This document shows positions 11,713-21,743 of a stretch of 64,000 bases of DNA, piece by piece. The translations under genes were made by a program, and so were the position numbers. Position 1 is the first letter of the stretch. Each line of letters begins with the position of its first letter. The stretch comes from Methylobacterium sp. SyP6R (GTDB lineage Bacteria; Pseudomonadota; Alphaproteobacteria; Rhizobiales; Beijerinckiaceae), in NCBI RefSeq assembly GCF_019216885.1, contig NZ_JAAQRC020000001.1, positions 5,881,501 through 5,945,500 on the forward strand, in the 5' to 3' direction. Below the pieces are notes generated by a model. It saw only the letters and a list, made by a program, of their open reading frames with translations. It was not told the origin of the DNA and ran no database searches.

Positions 11713-12396
11713 TCAGAGGCCGCAGGCCGCGAGCCCCGCCTGCATGTGCCCCGGCGCCGGCGCCTCGACGGTGATCGCCGGCTTCTTCGGGTAGAGCGGC
11801 AGGCCGAGCGTCCGGGCGTGGAGATGCAGGCCCGGCCCGCCCTGGCGCGGGGCGCTACCGTAGATGGGATCGCCCAGGATCGGCCAGCCCATGGCGGCGC
11901 AATGCACCCGGAGCTGGTGGGTACGCCCGGTGACCGGGTTCAGCGCCAGCCAGGTCCGCCCGGAGACGGGGTCGCGCCCCATCACCCGCCAGCGGGTGAG
12001 CGAGGGATCGCCCGAAGGATCGGCCTTCATCCACCAGCTGCGGGGATCGTCGGAGCGGCGCGCCAGGGCCAAGTCGATCTCGCCGGTCTCCTCCGCGGGC
12101 CCGCCCTCGACGAGCGCCCAGTAGGTCTTCTCGGCGCGTCCTTGCGCGAACAGGGCGTTCAATCGGGCGAGCGCCTTGGCGTGGCGGCCGAGCGCCAGGC
12201 AGCCGGAGGTGTCGCGGTCGAGGCGGTGGGCGGCCTCCGGCCGGCGCGGCAGGCCGAAGCGCAGGGCGTCGAGGTGCTGGGTCAGCGTCTCGCCGCCCTT
12301 CGGCCCCGGATGCACCGGCAATCCCGCCGGCTTGTCGATGACGAGCACGAGGGCATCGCGGTAGAGGAGCCGCGAGAGTATGTCGTCAACGATCAT
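11713..12396 (-). CDS. RluA-family RNA pseudouridine synthase
   Basis: A 227-residue enzyme with the catalytic motif HRLDRDTSGCL (about 57-67, catalytic Asp in RLDRDT) and the C-terminal motif GRTHQLRVHCAAMGWPILGD. It isomerises uridine in rRNA or tRNA. There is no S4 domain at the N-terminus, which is short, so it is closer to the small RluA/TruC forms; which RNA base it modifies is not visible. It is convergent with the cyclase gene (6 bases apart) and divergent from ftsY. Confidence 0.88.
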   Translation of the reverse strand: MIVDDILSRLLYRDALVLVIDKPAGLPVHPGPKGGETLTQHLDALRFGLPRRPEAAHRLDRDTSGCLALGRHAKALARLNALFAQGRAEKTYWALVEGGPAEETGEIDLALARRSDDPRSWWMKADPSGDPSLTRWRVMGRDPVSGRTWLALNPVTGRTHQLRVHCAAMGWPILGDPIYGSAPRQGGPGLHLHARTLGLPLYPKKPAITVEAPAPGHMQAGLAACGL

Positions 12397-12479
12397 GAGC
12401 CTGTCGCGGTGGCGGCGGATGCGGGCGAAGTCCGGGGCAGGCCGCCCTAGATCGTCCGCAGGGTCTGGAGCAAGTGCGG

Positions 12480-13874
12480 ATGAGTGAGACGAAACAGCCG
12501 GGCTGGCTCGGCCGACTGTTCGGCCGGAAAGCCGAGACGCCGACGGAGACGCCGAGCGAGGCCCCCGCCGAGGCGGCTGCCGCCGCCGTCGAGCCCGATC
12601 CCGCCGGGGCGATGCCGACGGAGCCGACCGGCACCCTGTCGGAGGGCGTACCCGACTTCGCCACCGCCGCCGACGACGTCCTGCCGGCCCCGCCCACGGT
12701 GACGGAGGCCTCGCCCGAGACCGAGCCGGAGCGCGACCTGCCCGAGGAACTCGCCGGCGCCGACCTGGAGCCGGTGGAGGGCGTCGATCCCGAGGGCGAG
12801 GTGCCGGCGGCGCCCGAACCGGAGCCTGTCGCCTCCGAGCCGGCCGCCGCAGCCTCGGAACCGGAGGAGCCCGTCGCGGAGGCCCCGGCGGAGGAAGCAG
12901 CCCCGCTCGTCATCTACCAGCCCCCGGCCCAGGCCCCGGCGGGCGAGGAGAAGCGCGGCTGGTGGAGCCGGCTGACCGGCGGCCTCAAGCGCACCTCCTC
13001 GGCCCTGTCCGACCGGGTGACCGGTCTGTTCACCAAGCGCAAGCTCGACGCCGACACCCTGGAGGAGCTCGAGGACGCGCTGATCCAGGCCGATTTCGGC
13101 CTCGACACCGCGGCCCGGATCGCCGAGGCCGTCGGCAAGGGCCGCTACGAGAAGGGCATCGCCCCCGACGAGGTCCGGGCGATCCTGGCCGCGGAGGTCG
13201 AGCACGCCCTCGATCCGGTGGCCCAGCCGCTGGTCGTCGACACGACCAGGAAGCCGTTCGTGATCCTGATGATCGGCGTCAACGGCGCCGGCAAGACCAC
13301 GACGATCGGCAAGCTGACGCAAAAGTTCCGGGCGCAGGGCCACAGCGTGATGCTGGCCGCCGGCGACACCTTCCGGGCCGCGGCGATCGAGCAGCTGCGG
13401 GTCTGGGGCGAGCGCACCGGCGCGCCGGTGGTCGCCCGCCCGCAAGGGTCGGACGCCGCCGGCCTCGCCTTCGACGCGCTCCAGGCCGCCCGCGACGCCG
13501 GCACCGACATCCTGATGATCGACACCGCCGGCCGGCTGCAGAACAAGGCCGGGCTGATGGCCGAGCTGGAGAAGGTGATCCGGGTGATCCGCAAGCTCGA
13601 CGCGGAGGCGCCCCACGCCACGCTCCTCGTCCTCGACGCGACGGTTGGCCAGAATGCGTTGAGCCAGGTCGAGATCTTCCAGAAGGCGGCCGGGGTCACC
13701 GGCCTGGTGATGACCAAGCTCGACGGCACGGCGCGGGGCGGCATCCTGGTGGCGCTCGCCGCCAAGTTCGGCCTGCCGGTCCACTTCATCGGCGTCGGCG
13801 AGGGCGTGGACGACCTCGAACCCTTCGCCGCCCGCGACTTCGCCCGGGCGATCGCCGGGCTCGACAAGGGCTGA
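12480..13874 (+). CDS. ftsY: Signal recognition particle receptor FtsY
   Basis: A 464-residue SRP GTPase that docks ribosome-SRP complexes at the inner membrane. The N-terminal 160 residues are Glu/Ala/Pro-rich (the variable A domain), followed by the NG domain: GVNGAGKTTTIGKL (P-loop, about 266-279), DTAGRLQNKAGLM and TKLDGTARGG. I chose the ATG at 12480 because GGAG lies nine bases upstream; a GTG at 12474 in frame is less likely. Divergent from the pseudouridine synthase gene. Confidence 0.95.
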   Translation: MSETKQPGWLGRLFGRKAETPTETPSEAPAEAAAAAVEPDPAGAMPTEPTGTLSEGVPDFATAADDVLPAPPTVTEASPETEPERDLPEELAGADLEPVEGVDPEGEVPAAPEPEPVASEPAAAASEPEEPVAEAPAEEAAPLVIYQPPAQAPAGEEKRGWWSRLTGGLKRTSSALSDRVTGLFTKRKLDADTLEELEDALIQADFGLDTAARIAEAVGKGRYEKGIAPDEVRAILAAEVEHALDPVAQPLVVDTTRKPFVILMIGVNGAGKTTTIGKLTQKFRAQGHSVMLAAGDTFRAAAIEQLRVWGERTGAPVVARPQGSDAAGLAFDALQAARDAGTDILMIDTAGRLQNKAGLMAELEKVIRVIRKLDAEAPHATLLVLDATVGQNALSQVEIFQKAAGVTGLVMTKLDGTARGGILVALAAKFGLPVHFIGVGEGVDDLEPFAARDFARAIAGLDKG

Positions 13875-13951
13875 GGCAAGGATAGGGTCGGACGCCGGAC
13901 GGTGGGAGAACCTTCGACCGGCCCCCGACCGCCCTCGGTGCGGATCGCCGA

Positions 13952-16036
13952 TCAGGCGGCGCGGATTCCGGCGAGGAACCGCGTCACCTCGGCATTGAGG
14001 TGCTCGGACTGGCGCGACAATTCGGAGGCCGAGGTGAGCACCTGGCTCGCGGCGGTCCCCGTCTCCTCGGCCGCGCCGGCGACGCCGGCGATGCTCGTCG
14101 TCACCTCGCCCGTGCCGGAGGCGGCATGGGAGACGTTGCGGACGATCTCCTGCGTCGCCGCGCCTTGCTGCGCCACCGTCGCGGCGACCGTGGCCGCCAC
14201 GCCGGCGATCTCGCGGATGCGGCTGCCGATCCCCCCGATCGCCTGGACCGCCTGATCGGTCGAGCCCTGGATCTGGCCGATCTGCCGGCCGATCTCCTCG
14301 GTGGCCCGTGCCGTCTGGCCGGCCAGTTCCTTGACCTCGGCGGCGACCACCGCGAAGCCTCGCCCCGCCGCCCCGGCGCGGGCCGCCTCGATCGTGGCGT
14401 TCAGCGCCAGCAGGTTGGTCTGACTGGCGATCTGGGAGATCAGCGCCACCACGTCGCCGATGCGGCTCGCGGCCTGGGCCAGGTCCTGCACCAGCCCCGC
14501 GGTGGCACTCGCCTCGCTCACCGCGGCTTGCGCGAGGCTCGACGAATCGGTGACCTGGCGGGCGATCTCGGAGACCGAGGCGCCGAGCTCCTCGGCGGCG
14601 GCGGCGACCGCGCCGACATTGGCGGCGGCCTGGGAGGCGGCCGCCGCGGCACCCGTCGATCGCGACGCGGTCTCCCCGGCGGTCGCGCTCATGCTCTCGG
14701 CGGTGGCCTGCAGCTCGCTCGCCGCGGCGGAGACCATGCCGATGACGCCGCCGACCGCCTGCTCGAAGCCGTCCGCCATCTGGCGCATGCCGACCCGGCG
14801 CTGCTCCTCGGCGGAGGCGCGCGCGAGCGCCGTCTCCTCCTCCAGCCGGCGGGTGCGGATCATCGTATCGCGAAAAACCTCCAGGGCGCCCGCCATGGCG
14901 CCGATCTCGTCGCGCCGCGTGCCGTAGGGGATCGGCGCGACCGTGTCGCCGCCCGCCAGCCGGCGCATGGCGGCGGTCATGGCCGTGAGCGGGCCGGTCA
15001 CCCCGGAGGCCACCCACACCATCCCGCCGAGGCCGAGGCAAAGGACGAGCAGGAGGAGGCCCGACCGGACGAGAAGCGCGGTCCGGGCCTCGTCGGCATT
15101 TGCGGCGGCGACGACCTCGAGCCGGGCGACCGACGCGAGGGCGACGGCGGCGATCGTGTCGAGGGCGGGCGTCGACACGGCGCGCGATTCGGCCAGGGTC
15201 GGGCGCGGCAGCGCGGGATCGGCCAGGGCGGGCAGCAAGGCGCGGGTTCGCGCCTCGAAGGGTCCGTCGAAGAACCCGGTCCAGGACCGGTCCACGGCGG
15301 TCCGCAGCTCGGCGGCATCGGTCAGGGTGGCGGCGATGCTGCGGACGATGGCGAAGGCGAACAGGGACTCGCGGCTGGAGACCGCGAAGTCGAACTGCTC
15401 CCGGGGCGTCATCGCCCGGTTCTTCGCCAGGACGTCGTTGACCATCAGATGGGCGTTGCCCGCCAACGAGCGGGCGGACCAGCTCATCTCCCGCATCCGC
15501 AGCAGGTCGGAGAGGCGGGAATCCTTCAGCCGCAGCCGGGTTTCCATCGCGCGGATCAGATCCTCGGCGGTTGTGTTGAGCGTCGCGTAGGTCTCGTTGA
15601 TCCGCTTCGTGATGCCCGGATCGCGCGCCGCCACCGGCTTGCCCAGCCCGGCATCGAGCTCGGACCGGACCTGCTTCCAGGCGGCGTAGCTCTCCGCGAC
15701 CGAACGGGAATCGAGCCCCTCCAGGCTCGCGGCGGAGGCCAGGATCCCGAGGGCGCCGGACAGCGTCTCGTCCGCCGATTTGCGCCGCTGGGCCAGATCC
15801 GCCAGGTTGGCGCCGAGCTTGGCCGGTTCGAGCGCCAGCCCCGAGACCGCACTGCCGCGCTCGAAGCGCAGCTGCGACAGGGCATGGGTCAGAAGACGAT
15901 CCGCCTGCGCAAGATGGAAGGCCTGGGTCGATCGCGTCCATTGCTGGTACGCATCACGCAGATCGCGACCCGTCGTCAGCGCGAACGTCAAGGTGATCAT
16001 CGACAATATGATGATCAGACGCGTTTTTATCGACAT
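13952..16036 (-). CDS. Membrane methyl-accepting chemotaxis protein
   Basis: A 694-residue receptor. An N-terminal signal-anchor helix (about 7-20) is followed by a roughly 300-residue helical periplasmic domain. A second membrane helix (about 317-340, [18 protein letters not shown]) leads into HAMP, and a long signalling coiled coil contains [22 protein letters not shown]. It would relay an external signal to CheA. The last residues (LAGIRAA) do not form a CheR-tethering pentapeptide. Convergent with ftsY. Confidence 0.93.
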   Translation of the reverse strand: MSIKTRLIIILSMITLTFALTTGRDLRDAYQQWTRSTQAFHLAQADRLLTHALSQLRFERGSAVSGLALEPAKLGANLADLAQRRKSADETLSGALGILASAASLEGLDSRSVAESYAAWKQVRSELDAGLGKPVAARDPGITKRINETYATLNTTAEDLIRAMETRLRLKDSRLSDLLRMREMSWSARSLAGNAHLMVNDVLAKNRAMTPREQFDFAVSSRESLFAFAIVRSIAATLTDAAELRTAVDRSWTGFFDGPFEARTRALLPALADPALPRPTLAESRAVSTPALDTIAAVALASVARLEVVAAANADEARTALLVRSGLLLLVLCLGLGGMVWVASGVTGPLTAMTAAMRRLAGGDTVAPIPYGTRRDEIGAMAGALEVFRDTMIRTRRLEEETALARASAEEQRRVGMRQMADGFEQAVGGVIGMVSAAASELQATAESMSATAGETASRSTGAAAAASQAAANVGAVAAAAEELGASVSEIARQVTDSSSLAQAAVSEASATAGLVQDLAQAASRIGDVVALISQIASQTNLLALNATIEAARAGAAGRGFAVVAAEVKELAGQTARATEEIGRQIGQIQGSTDQAVQAIGGIGSRIREIAGVAATVAATVAQQGAATQEIVRNVSHAASGTGEVTTSIAGVAGAAEETGTAASQVLTSASELSRQSEHLNAEVTRFLAGIRAA

Positions 16037-16329
16037 TGCACCGACTCACCCTGGACATGCCGGATCGGAAACTCCAGGCCGATCGTCTTACCGAGACTTG
16101 ATTAAGAATCTCACGTCGCACCGGGCTTAGCCGTAAGGTGAAGCCGCGGCGAAGATTGTCTTGACATCGACCGATCGGGTCTCGAAGCGGGCTGCCCGTT
16201 TGGCGAGAGGGAACGGACGATGCCGAGCGGCAGTGTTGTCGGGCCGCCAGGATGGCCGGATCGTCGCCGGCGCCTCCCGGGACCGGCATCGATGGGCCGT
16301 GGGGAAGCGCTCGCTCGGGCCCGTCGGCG

Positions 16330-17172
16330 TCAGTAGACATCCCCCTCCGCGGGAGCGGCGGGCGCCGGCCGACCGGCCGCGGGCGCCGGGGGCCTTGGCA
16401 TCGCGGCCGGCACACGGGTGACCGGACCGGCAGGGCCCCGTGGACCGGGGGGCCCCGCCGGACCCGCGGGTCCGCGCGGACCGGGCTTGCCCGCGGCGCC
16501 GGCCGGGCCCGAGGGGCCGGTCTCGCCCCGCATGCCGGGTGGTCCGGGCAAGCCGGCCTCGCCGCGAGGTCCCGCCTCGCCCATGGCACCGGTCTCGCCG
16601 TGCTGCCCGCGTTCGCCCGGAGGACCCGCCTCCCCTCTCGCTCCGGGCTCGCCGCGCGGCCCGGGAGCCCCCGCGAGACCCGCCTCGCCGCGCGGTCCCG
16701 CCTCGCCGCGAGGCCCTGCGTCGCCGCGAGGCCCGACAGGTCCGGTCTCGCCCGGCGCGCCGGCCTCGCCGCGGGGCCCCGGGGGACCGGGTGGACCCGC
16801 CACGGTCCTGATCTCCGCCCGGCCCTCCGGGCCCTCCGGGCCGGCGGGGCCCTGCTGGCCGCATTCCCCCACCACCGCGCCGCGCTCCTGGCGGCCGGCG
16901 CGCAAGGTCACGATGCAGGTCGTCGGGTGGTAGACGAGGCGGAACTCGAACTTGCCGCGCGAATCGGCCCGGGCGGTGAAGCGGCCGTCGAGACTGACCT
17001 CGGCCTCCGGCGCGTCGACGGTGCCGAGCACCCAGAGTTCGCCGGCGGTGATCCGCGCCGCCAGGACCTGGATTTCGGCCCGGGCCGGCACCGCCACCAG
17101 GCATGCCGCCAGAGAGCCCCCGAAGGCCGTGCCCGATCGCCAGACGGAGCGTCCGGTTACCCCGCGTCCCAT
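16330..17172 (-). CDS. Secreted collagen-like protein
   Basis: A 280-residue protein. From the ATG at 17172 it has a signal peptide ([21 protein letters not shown]). A roughly 85-residue beta-rich domain with two cysteines (CIVTL, GECGQQG) follows, and then some 50 Gly-X-Y triplets ([13 protein letters not shown]...) covering about residues 115-255. The end is Pro/Ala-rich. Gly-X-Y triplets form collagen triple helices in bacterial surface proteins. No anchor is visible, so it may be periplasmic or released. The frame extends upstream to 17352, but residues before the chosen Met lack coding character. Confidence 0.8.
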   Translation of the reverse strand: MGRGVTGRSVWRSGTAFGGSLAACLVAVPARAEIQVLAARITAGELWVLGTVDAPEAEVSLDGRFTARADSRGKFEFRLVYHPTTCIVTLRAGRQERGAVVGECGQQGPAGPEGPEGRAEIRTVAGPPGPPGPRGEAGAPGETGPVGPRGDAGPRGEAGPRGEAGLAGAPGPRGEPGARGEAGPPGERGQHGETGAMGEAGPRGEAGLPGPPGMRGETGPSGPAGAAGKPGPRGPAGPAGPPGPRGPAGPVTRVPAAMPRPPAPAAGRPAPAAPAEGDVY

Positions 17173-17332
17173 CGCCCGCCCCCACCGCACCAGGATCCCC
17201 TCGCACAAGTGTTTTTTCGAGGGGCGGAAAGTCAAGCACGGCCCGATTCCGAGCACAGGCGCGATGGTCGATGGGCTTAGCCGACGGGCTTGGCCGACGG
17301 ATCGGCCGATGGTGGAGCTTGACCTGACCCCC

Positions 17333-18472
17333 TCATGGCTCGGACCCGACATAGACCGCCCGCGGCCGGATCAGACCCCCGGCCTGGCGCTGCTCCAGCC
17401 CTTGCGCGATCCAGCCGACCGAGCGGCCGAGGGCGAACAACCCGAAGGCACCGCCCCGCGGCAGGCCGTGGTGCCGGCGCAGGGCCACCAGGGCAAGGTC
17501 GAGGGCGGGCCTCGCCCCCGTCAGTTCCTCGGCCGCCGCCACGATGGCCCGGAGGCGCGGATCCTCCGCGAGCAGCGGCGCCAGCAGGGCGGCGGCCCGT
17601 GGGTCCCCGGCCGGGTAGAGCGGGTGGCCGAAGCCCGGCAGGCGCTCGCGGCCAGCGAGCTGGCGGCGCAGGGACGAGGCCGGATCGGCCCCGTCGAGGC
17701 CGTCCCATACCGCCTCGACCCGGGCGGTCATGCCTCCGTGGCGGCTGCCGCTGAGCGCCGCGAGGCCGCCGACCACCACCGCCCGCAGGCTCGCCCCCGC
17801 CGAGGCGATGCAGCGGGCGGTGAAGGCCGAGGCGTTCAGCTCGTGATCGGCGCAGAGGACCAGGGCCCGGCGGATCGCCCCCGCGCCGGCAGGGTCGAGC
17901 CCCCAGGCCTCGGCGCAGTGCCGGTGGAGCGGCGCGGCGCTCGCCGCGCGGCCGGTGATGCAGGCGCCGAGCAGGCGGACCAGGGCGCCGCTCCCGGCGG
18001 CGGTCCGGGCCGGATCCGGCTGCCAGGGCGCCGTCGGCTCGTCCTCCGTCGCCGCCGCGAAGGCCCCGATGAGGTCGCCGCCGCGGGGCTCCGCTGCCGG
18101 TGCCTCCGGCCCGAAGGCGGCGGCGAGCGGCAGGGCCCAGAGCCGCGCCGCCACCTCCTCCAGGGTCGCGGTCTCGGCGAGGGCGACGGCATCGCCGCCG
18201 CGGTAGTAAAGGCGCCCGTCGCGGATCAGGGTGACGGCGGTCTCCAGGACCGGCAGGCCCCAGTCGAGGGCGGCCCGGGCGACCTCCCGCGGGCGCCGGC
18301 CGCGATGGCGTGCCGCGGCGAGCCGGGCGACCGCCTCCGCCGCGTAGGCCCGCACCCGCGGATCGGCGGTCGGATGCGCCTCGATCAGCCCGCGGCTGAC
18401 ATAGGCGTAGAGGGTCTGGCGGCTCACGCCGAGACGGGCGGCAGCCTCGGCGGCGGTGAGGTAGGCGGTCAC
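17333..18472 (-). CDS. Citrate synthase-family protein with N-terminal helix-turn-helix
   Basis: A 379-residue protein read from GTG at 18472. Residues 1-50 ([27 protein letters not shown]) form a MerR/excisionase-like DNA-binding helix-turn-helix. The remainder is citrate-synthase-like: [15 protein letters not shown] (oxaloacetate-binding His), SGSRHGG, and [14 protein letters not shown] with the catalytic-type His. It could condense acetyl-CoA with a 2-oxo acid, act as a regulator sensing CoA esters, or both. It is divergent from a CoA transferase with a palindrome between them, so self-regulation of the pair is likely. The reading frame continues open upstream, but without homology. Confidence 0.82.
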   Translation of the reverse strand: MTAYLTAAEAAARLGVSRQTLYAYVSRGLIEAHPTADPRVRAYAAEAVARLAAARHRGRRPREVARAALDWGLPVLETAVTLIRDGRLYYRGGDAVALAETATLEEVAARLWALPLAAAFGPEAPAAEPRGGDLIGAFAAATEDEPTAPWQPDPARTAAGSGALVRLLGACITGRAASAAPLHRHCAEAWGLDPAGAGAIRRALVLCADHELNASAFTARCIASAGASLRAVVVGGLAALSGSRHGGMTARVEAVWDGLDGADPASSLRRQLAGRERLPGFGHPLYPAGDPRAAALLAPLLAEDPRLRAIVAAAEELTGARPALDLALVALRRHHGLPRGGAFGLFALGRSVGWIAQGLEQRQAGGLIRPRAVYVGSEP

Positions 18473-18490
18473 GACGGCGTCGATCCGAGG

Positions 18491-18507
18491 TTGATTCGGG
18501 TAATCAA
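18491..18507. promoter_or_regulatory. Palindromic operator candidate between divergent genes
   Basis: TTGATTCGGGTAATCAA has perfect 6-bp arms around 5 bases. It lies 18 bases upstream of the HTH-citrate synthase start in a local AT-rich patch, and about 95 bases upstream of the divergent CoA transferase. The HTH of the citrate synthase fusion is the obvious candidate binder. Confidence 0.5.
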
Positions 18508-18601
18508 GATTGAAGATCTGACCCGCTCGGCGCGCTCCTGTCACCGACGGCCTTCGTGAACACGGGAAGCAGGCCGAGGAAGCAGGCCGAGGAAGCAGAC
18601 G

Positions 18602-19981
18602 ATGGCGAACGAGATGGGCACCCCGGCCTTCGCGGCGATCCTGGACACGATCCGGTACGCCATAAGTGCCGCGACCACGCCGCCGGTGAGGGTGACCGGA
18701 GCGGGTGCCCTCCCGTCGATCTACCCGGTCAGCGACCTCGCGGCGGCCTCGGTCGCGGCGGCGGGGCTGGCGCTGGCCGACCTCGTGGAGGCCCGCTTCG
18801 GCCGGCGACCGGACGTGACGGTCGACCGACGCCTCGCGGCGTTCTGGTTCGCCCGCTCCCTCCACCCCCGAGGATGGGATCTGCCGCCGCCCTGGGATCC
18901 GGTGGCCGGCGATTACCGCACGGTCGACGGCTGGATCCGGCTCCACACCAACGCGCCGCACCACCGCGACGCGGCCCTCTCGGTGCTCGACGCCCCGATC
19001 GAGCGGGAGGCCGTGGCGGCGGCGGTCGCGCGCTGGCGGGCGGACGACCTCGAAGGTGCCGTGGTGGCGGCCGGCGGCTGCGCCGCCGCGATGCGCTCGC
19101 CCGAGGCCTGGGGCCTCCACCCGCAGGGGGCGGCGGTGGCGCTGGAGCCGCTGGTCGCGTGGGAGATCGGCGAGACCGGGCCGGACGGCCTTGCGGCGGC
19201 GCGGGCGGACAGGCCGCTGGCGGGCTTGCGGGTCCTCGACCTGACGCGGATCCTGGCCGGCCCCGTCGCCACCCGCGTCCTCGCCGGATTCGGCGCGACG
19301 GTCCTGCGCCTCGACCCGCCGGGCTGGGAGGAGCCCAGCCTGGTGCCGGAGACGACCCTCGGCAAGGCCTGCGCCCGGCTCGACCTGAAGGAGCCGGCCG
19401 GGCGGGCGCGATTCGAGGACTTGCTCGCCGCGGCTGACGTCCTGGTCCACGGCTACCGGCCGGACGCGCTGGTTCGCCTCGGGCTCGACGCGGCCACCCG
19501 GGCCCGCCTGCGCCCTGGCCTCGTCGATGTCGGCCTCGACGCCTATGGCTGGACCGGCCCATGGCGGGGGCGCCGCGGCTTCGACAGCCTGGTCCAGATG
19601 AGCTGCGGCCTCGCCGAGGCCGGGATGGTCCGCGCCGGCGCCGACAGGCCGGTGCCGCTGCCGGTCCAGGCCCTCGACCACGCCACCGGCATGCTGATGG
19701 CCGCCGCCGTGCTGCATGGCCTGACCCGGCGCCTGACGACCGGGCGCGGCGCGACGGCGCGCCTCTCGCTCGCCCGCACCGCCGCCCTCCTCGCCGCAGC
19801 GCCCTCGCCCCTGCCCGAGGACGCGCCCGCCGCCCCGAACCAGGCGGATTTCGCCGCGGCGCCGGAACCGACCGGCTGGGGTCCCGCCCTGCGCCTGCAC
19901 CCGCCGCTTGCCCTGACCGGCGTGGCGATGCGGTGGGACCGGCCCGCCGGCCCCCTCGGTGCCGCCGCACCGGCCTGGTGA
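18602..19981 (+). CDS. CaiB/BaiF-type (class III) CoA transferase
   Basis: A 459-residue protein. The C-terminal 260 residues show the family pattern RPLAGLRVLDLTRILAGPVATRVLAGFGATVLRLD, LDLKEPAGRARFEDLLAAADVLVHGYRP and YGWTGPWRGRRGFDSLVQ. This class moves CoA between carboxylic acids through an aspartyl-CoA intermediate. The N-terminal 200 residues resemble the non-catalytic half seen in longer members. Substrates unknown. The divergent neighbour is a citrate-synthase-like protein, which fits shared use of an unusual acyl-CoA. Confidence 0.83.
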   Translation: MANEMGTPAFAAILDTIRYAISAATTPPVRVTGAGALPSIYPVSDLAAASVAAAGLALADLVEARFGRRPDVTVDRRLAAFWFARSLHPRGWDLPPPWDPVAGDYRTVDGWIRLHTNAPHHRDAALSVLDAPIEREAVAAAVARWRADDLEGAVVAAGGCAAAMRSPEAWGLHPQGAAVALEPLVAWEIGETGPDGLAAARADRPLAGLRVLDLTRILAGPVATRVLAGFGATVLRLDPPGWEEPSLVPETTLGKACARLDLKEPAGRARFEDLLAAADVLVHGYRPDALVRLGLDAATRARLRPGLVDVGLDAYGWTGPWRGRRGFDSLVQMSCGLAEAGMVRAGADRPVPLPVQALDHATGMLMAAAVLHGLTRRLTTGRGATARLSLARTAALLAAAPSPLPEDAPAAPNQADFAAAPEPTGWGPALRLHPPLALTGVAMRWDRPAGPLGAAAPAW

Positions 19982-19990
19982 GGAACGGGG

Positions 19991-20117
19991 TCATACGCTT
20001 TCCGATTGATCGCTTCGCGATGCGGAAAGCGGCTTCGCTCAGGCGTGTGAAGCCTACGGCTTCACCGCGCGGGCTGATGATACGAAATCCGGAAGTGATC
20101 TTCCGGATTTCGTATCA
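19991..20117. repeat. Palindromic repeat family B, copy 1
   Basis: It begins TCATACGCTTTCCGATTGAT and ends in a perfect 18-bp stem with a TGAT loop (20078-20095 with 20100-20117). The second copy at 32951-33058 is nearly identical but lacks about 19 bases, GTGAAGCC TAC GGCTTCAC, which are themselves a small palindrome. The IS110-type element follows directly. Confidence 0.88.
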
Positions 20118-20149
20118 GTTCGTCACCGGCTTCGCGGTCCCTTGCGGAT

Positions 20150-20355
20150 GAAACATATGGCAGAGTGGACTTGCCGTCGGCGGAGAGATCGGTTCGTCTT
20201 TGGTGTGCCAGACCCCGCGTATCAGTTGGATCCGGGCTCCTCTTCAGTCCCCTCGCTTGCGTCACGGGCCGGTCCTCGGGCCAGCCCCGGAGCGCGTCAT
20301 TTAGATTTGATCTCACGGGAGCCTGCGCCGGCGGCCTGACGGCAAGGAGATCGTG
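20150..20355 (+). ncRNA. Candidate bridge RNA region of the IS110 element
   Basis: About 200 non-coding bases directly upstream of the transposase start. The position is that of the bridge RNA in the IS110 group (established for IS621). GC-rich complementary stretches are visible, for example GGGCCGGTCCTCGGGCCAGCCC at 20268-20289. I have not folded it and cannot name the target-binding and donor-binding loops. Confidence 0.4.
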
Positions 20356-21597
20356 ATGAAGGTCCTCTACCCCCGCTGCGCCGCCCTCGATGTTCACAAG
20401 GACACCGTCGTCGCAGCCATCCGCCGGGCCGAGAGCAGCGAGGTTCAGCGTGAGGTGCGGACGTTTGCCACCACCACGCCCGCCCTGCTCGACCTCTCCG
20501 CCTGGCTCGACGAGCACGCCTGCACCCATGTCGCCATGGAGGCGACCGGCATCTACTGGCGCCCGGTCTGGCAGGTCCTCGACGCCGACAGCCGCACCCT
20601 GATCCTGGCCAATGCCGCCCATGTCAAGAACGTGCCCGGCCGCAAGACCGACGTCGCCGACGCGGTCTGGCTCTCCGACCTGCTCGCCCACGGCCTGATC
20701 CGCGCCAGCTTCGTGCCCGAGGCCCAGACCCAGGCGATGCGCGACCTGCTGCGCACCCGCAAGCAACTGGTCCGCGAGCAGGCCAGCCACGTCCAGCGCA
20801 TCCAGAAGACCCTCGAGGAGGCCAACCTCAAGCTCGCCTCGGTGCTCACCGACATCATGGGCCAGTCCGGTCGCGCCGTGCTCGACGCGCTGGTCAAGGG
20901 CGAGCGCGATCCGGCTGGGCTGCAGGCGCTGGTCAGCCCGCGGGTGAAGGCGGCGCCCGAGGCGATCCGGGCCGCGCTCACGGGCCGGATCGGGGATCAC
21001 CACCGTTTCCTGCTCGGTGTGCATCTACGCCAGTACGACGGGTTGGGGCGAGCGATCGCGGAGATCGACGCGCAGGTGGAGCGCGACCTCGGCCCTTTCC
21101 GGGAAGCGGTGAAGCTGCTGGTGACGATCCCGGGCATCAGTGACCTCACCGCGCAGGTGATCCTCTCCGAGATCGGCCCCGACATGAGCCGCTTCCCGAC
21201 CGCCGGCCATCTGATCTCCTGGGCCGGGCTGTGCCCGAGAAACGACGAGAGCGCGGGCAAGCGGCGCTCGACGCGACTGCGCAAGGGCGCGCCCTGGCTC
21301 AAGACGGCCTTGGTGCAGGCCGCCTGGGCCGGAGTGCGCAAGAAGGCGAGCTACATCAGGGCGCAGTTCCAGCGCTTGCGCGGCCGGCGCGGCCCCAAGA
21401 AGGCGATCTGCGCGGTCGCCGCTTCGATGTTGACCGCGATCTATCACATGCTCAAGGCCGGCACGGCTTACGTCGATCCCGGGCCTGATCACGGCCGCAA
21501 GGCGGCCCCGACCATCCGCGCCAAGGCGCTCGTGCGGCAGATCGAGCGCCTTGGATTTGCGTGCGAAATCAAACCCGTAGAGCCAGTTTCTATTTAG
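20356..21597 (+). CDS. IS110-family transposase (DEDD recombinase)
   Basis: A 413-residue protein. The N-terminal DEDD (RuvC-like) domain shows ALDVHKDTVVAA (first Asp), AMEATGIYWRPV (Glu) and GRKTDVADAVWLSDLL (two Asp). The C-terminal Tnp/IS116 domain has LLVTIPGISDLTAQVILSEIG and WAGLCPRNDESAGKRRST, with the serine (about 299) that acts with the DEDD site. The start at 20356 is supported by AAGGAG six bases upstream. It looks complete and possibly active. Confidence 0.93.
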   Translation: MKVLYPRCAALDVHKDTVVAAIRRAESSEVQREVRTFATTTPALLDLSAWLDEHACTHVAMEATGIYWRPVWQVLDADSRTLILANAAHVKNVPGRKTDVADAVWLSDLLAHGLIRASFVPEAQTQAMRDLLRTRKQLVREQASHVQRIQKTLEEANLKLASVLTDIMGQSGRAVLDALVKGERDPAGLQALVSPRVKAAPEAIRAALTGRIGDHHRFLLGVHLRQYDGLGRAIAEIDAQVERDLGPFREAVKLLVTIPGISDLTAQVILSEIGPDMSRFPTAGHLISWAGLCPRNDESAGKRRSTRLRKGAPWLKTALVQAAWAGVRKKASYIRAQFQRLRGRRGPKKAICAVAASMLTAIYHMLKAGTAYVDPGPDHGRKAAPTIRAKALVRQIERLGFACEIKPVEPVSI

Positions 21598-21743
21598 TCG
21601 GCGGAAAGTGGGCCGGGCTCATCCGCGGGAGAGCCTGAGCAGGCTCCCATTGGCAGGCCACACGGTCCACGACGCAGAAGGTTTGGCGGTGCGGAAGCGA
21701 CGGCTCCGCGGGGGAGGTTCATGCGCAGGGCCGTCGCATCTGC

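Larger units (their letters stand above)
20118..21700 (+). mobile_element. IS110-family insertion element (ends approximate)
   Basis: It contains one transposase gene. Boundaries are not marked by inverted repeats, as expected in this family. The left limit is placed at the end of repeat B because flanking similarity to the other copy stops there; the right limit is a guess. GTCGGCGGA occurs at 20176 and again at the transposase stop (21597), a possible pair of end-related sequences. The long non-coding left end (about 20118-20355) is where IS110-group elements encode their guide (bridge) RNA. Confidence 0.65.

Noticed and set aside
17333..19900. An 855-codon open frame on the minus strand as a single gene
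   Set aside because: Only the last 379 codons show homology (HTH-citrate synthase). The upstream part is antisense to the CoA transferase gene, whose codon bias is clear.
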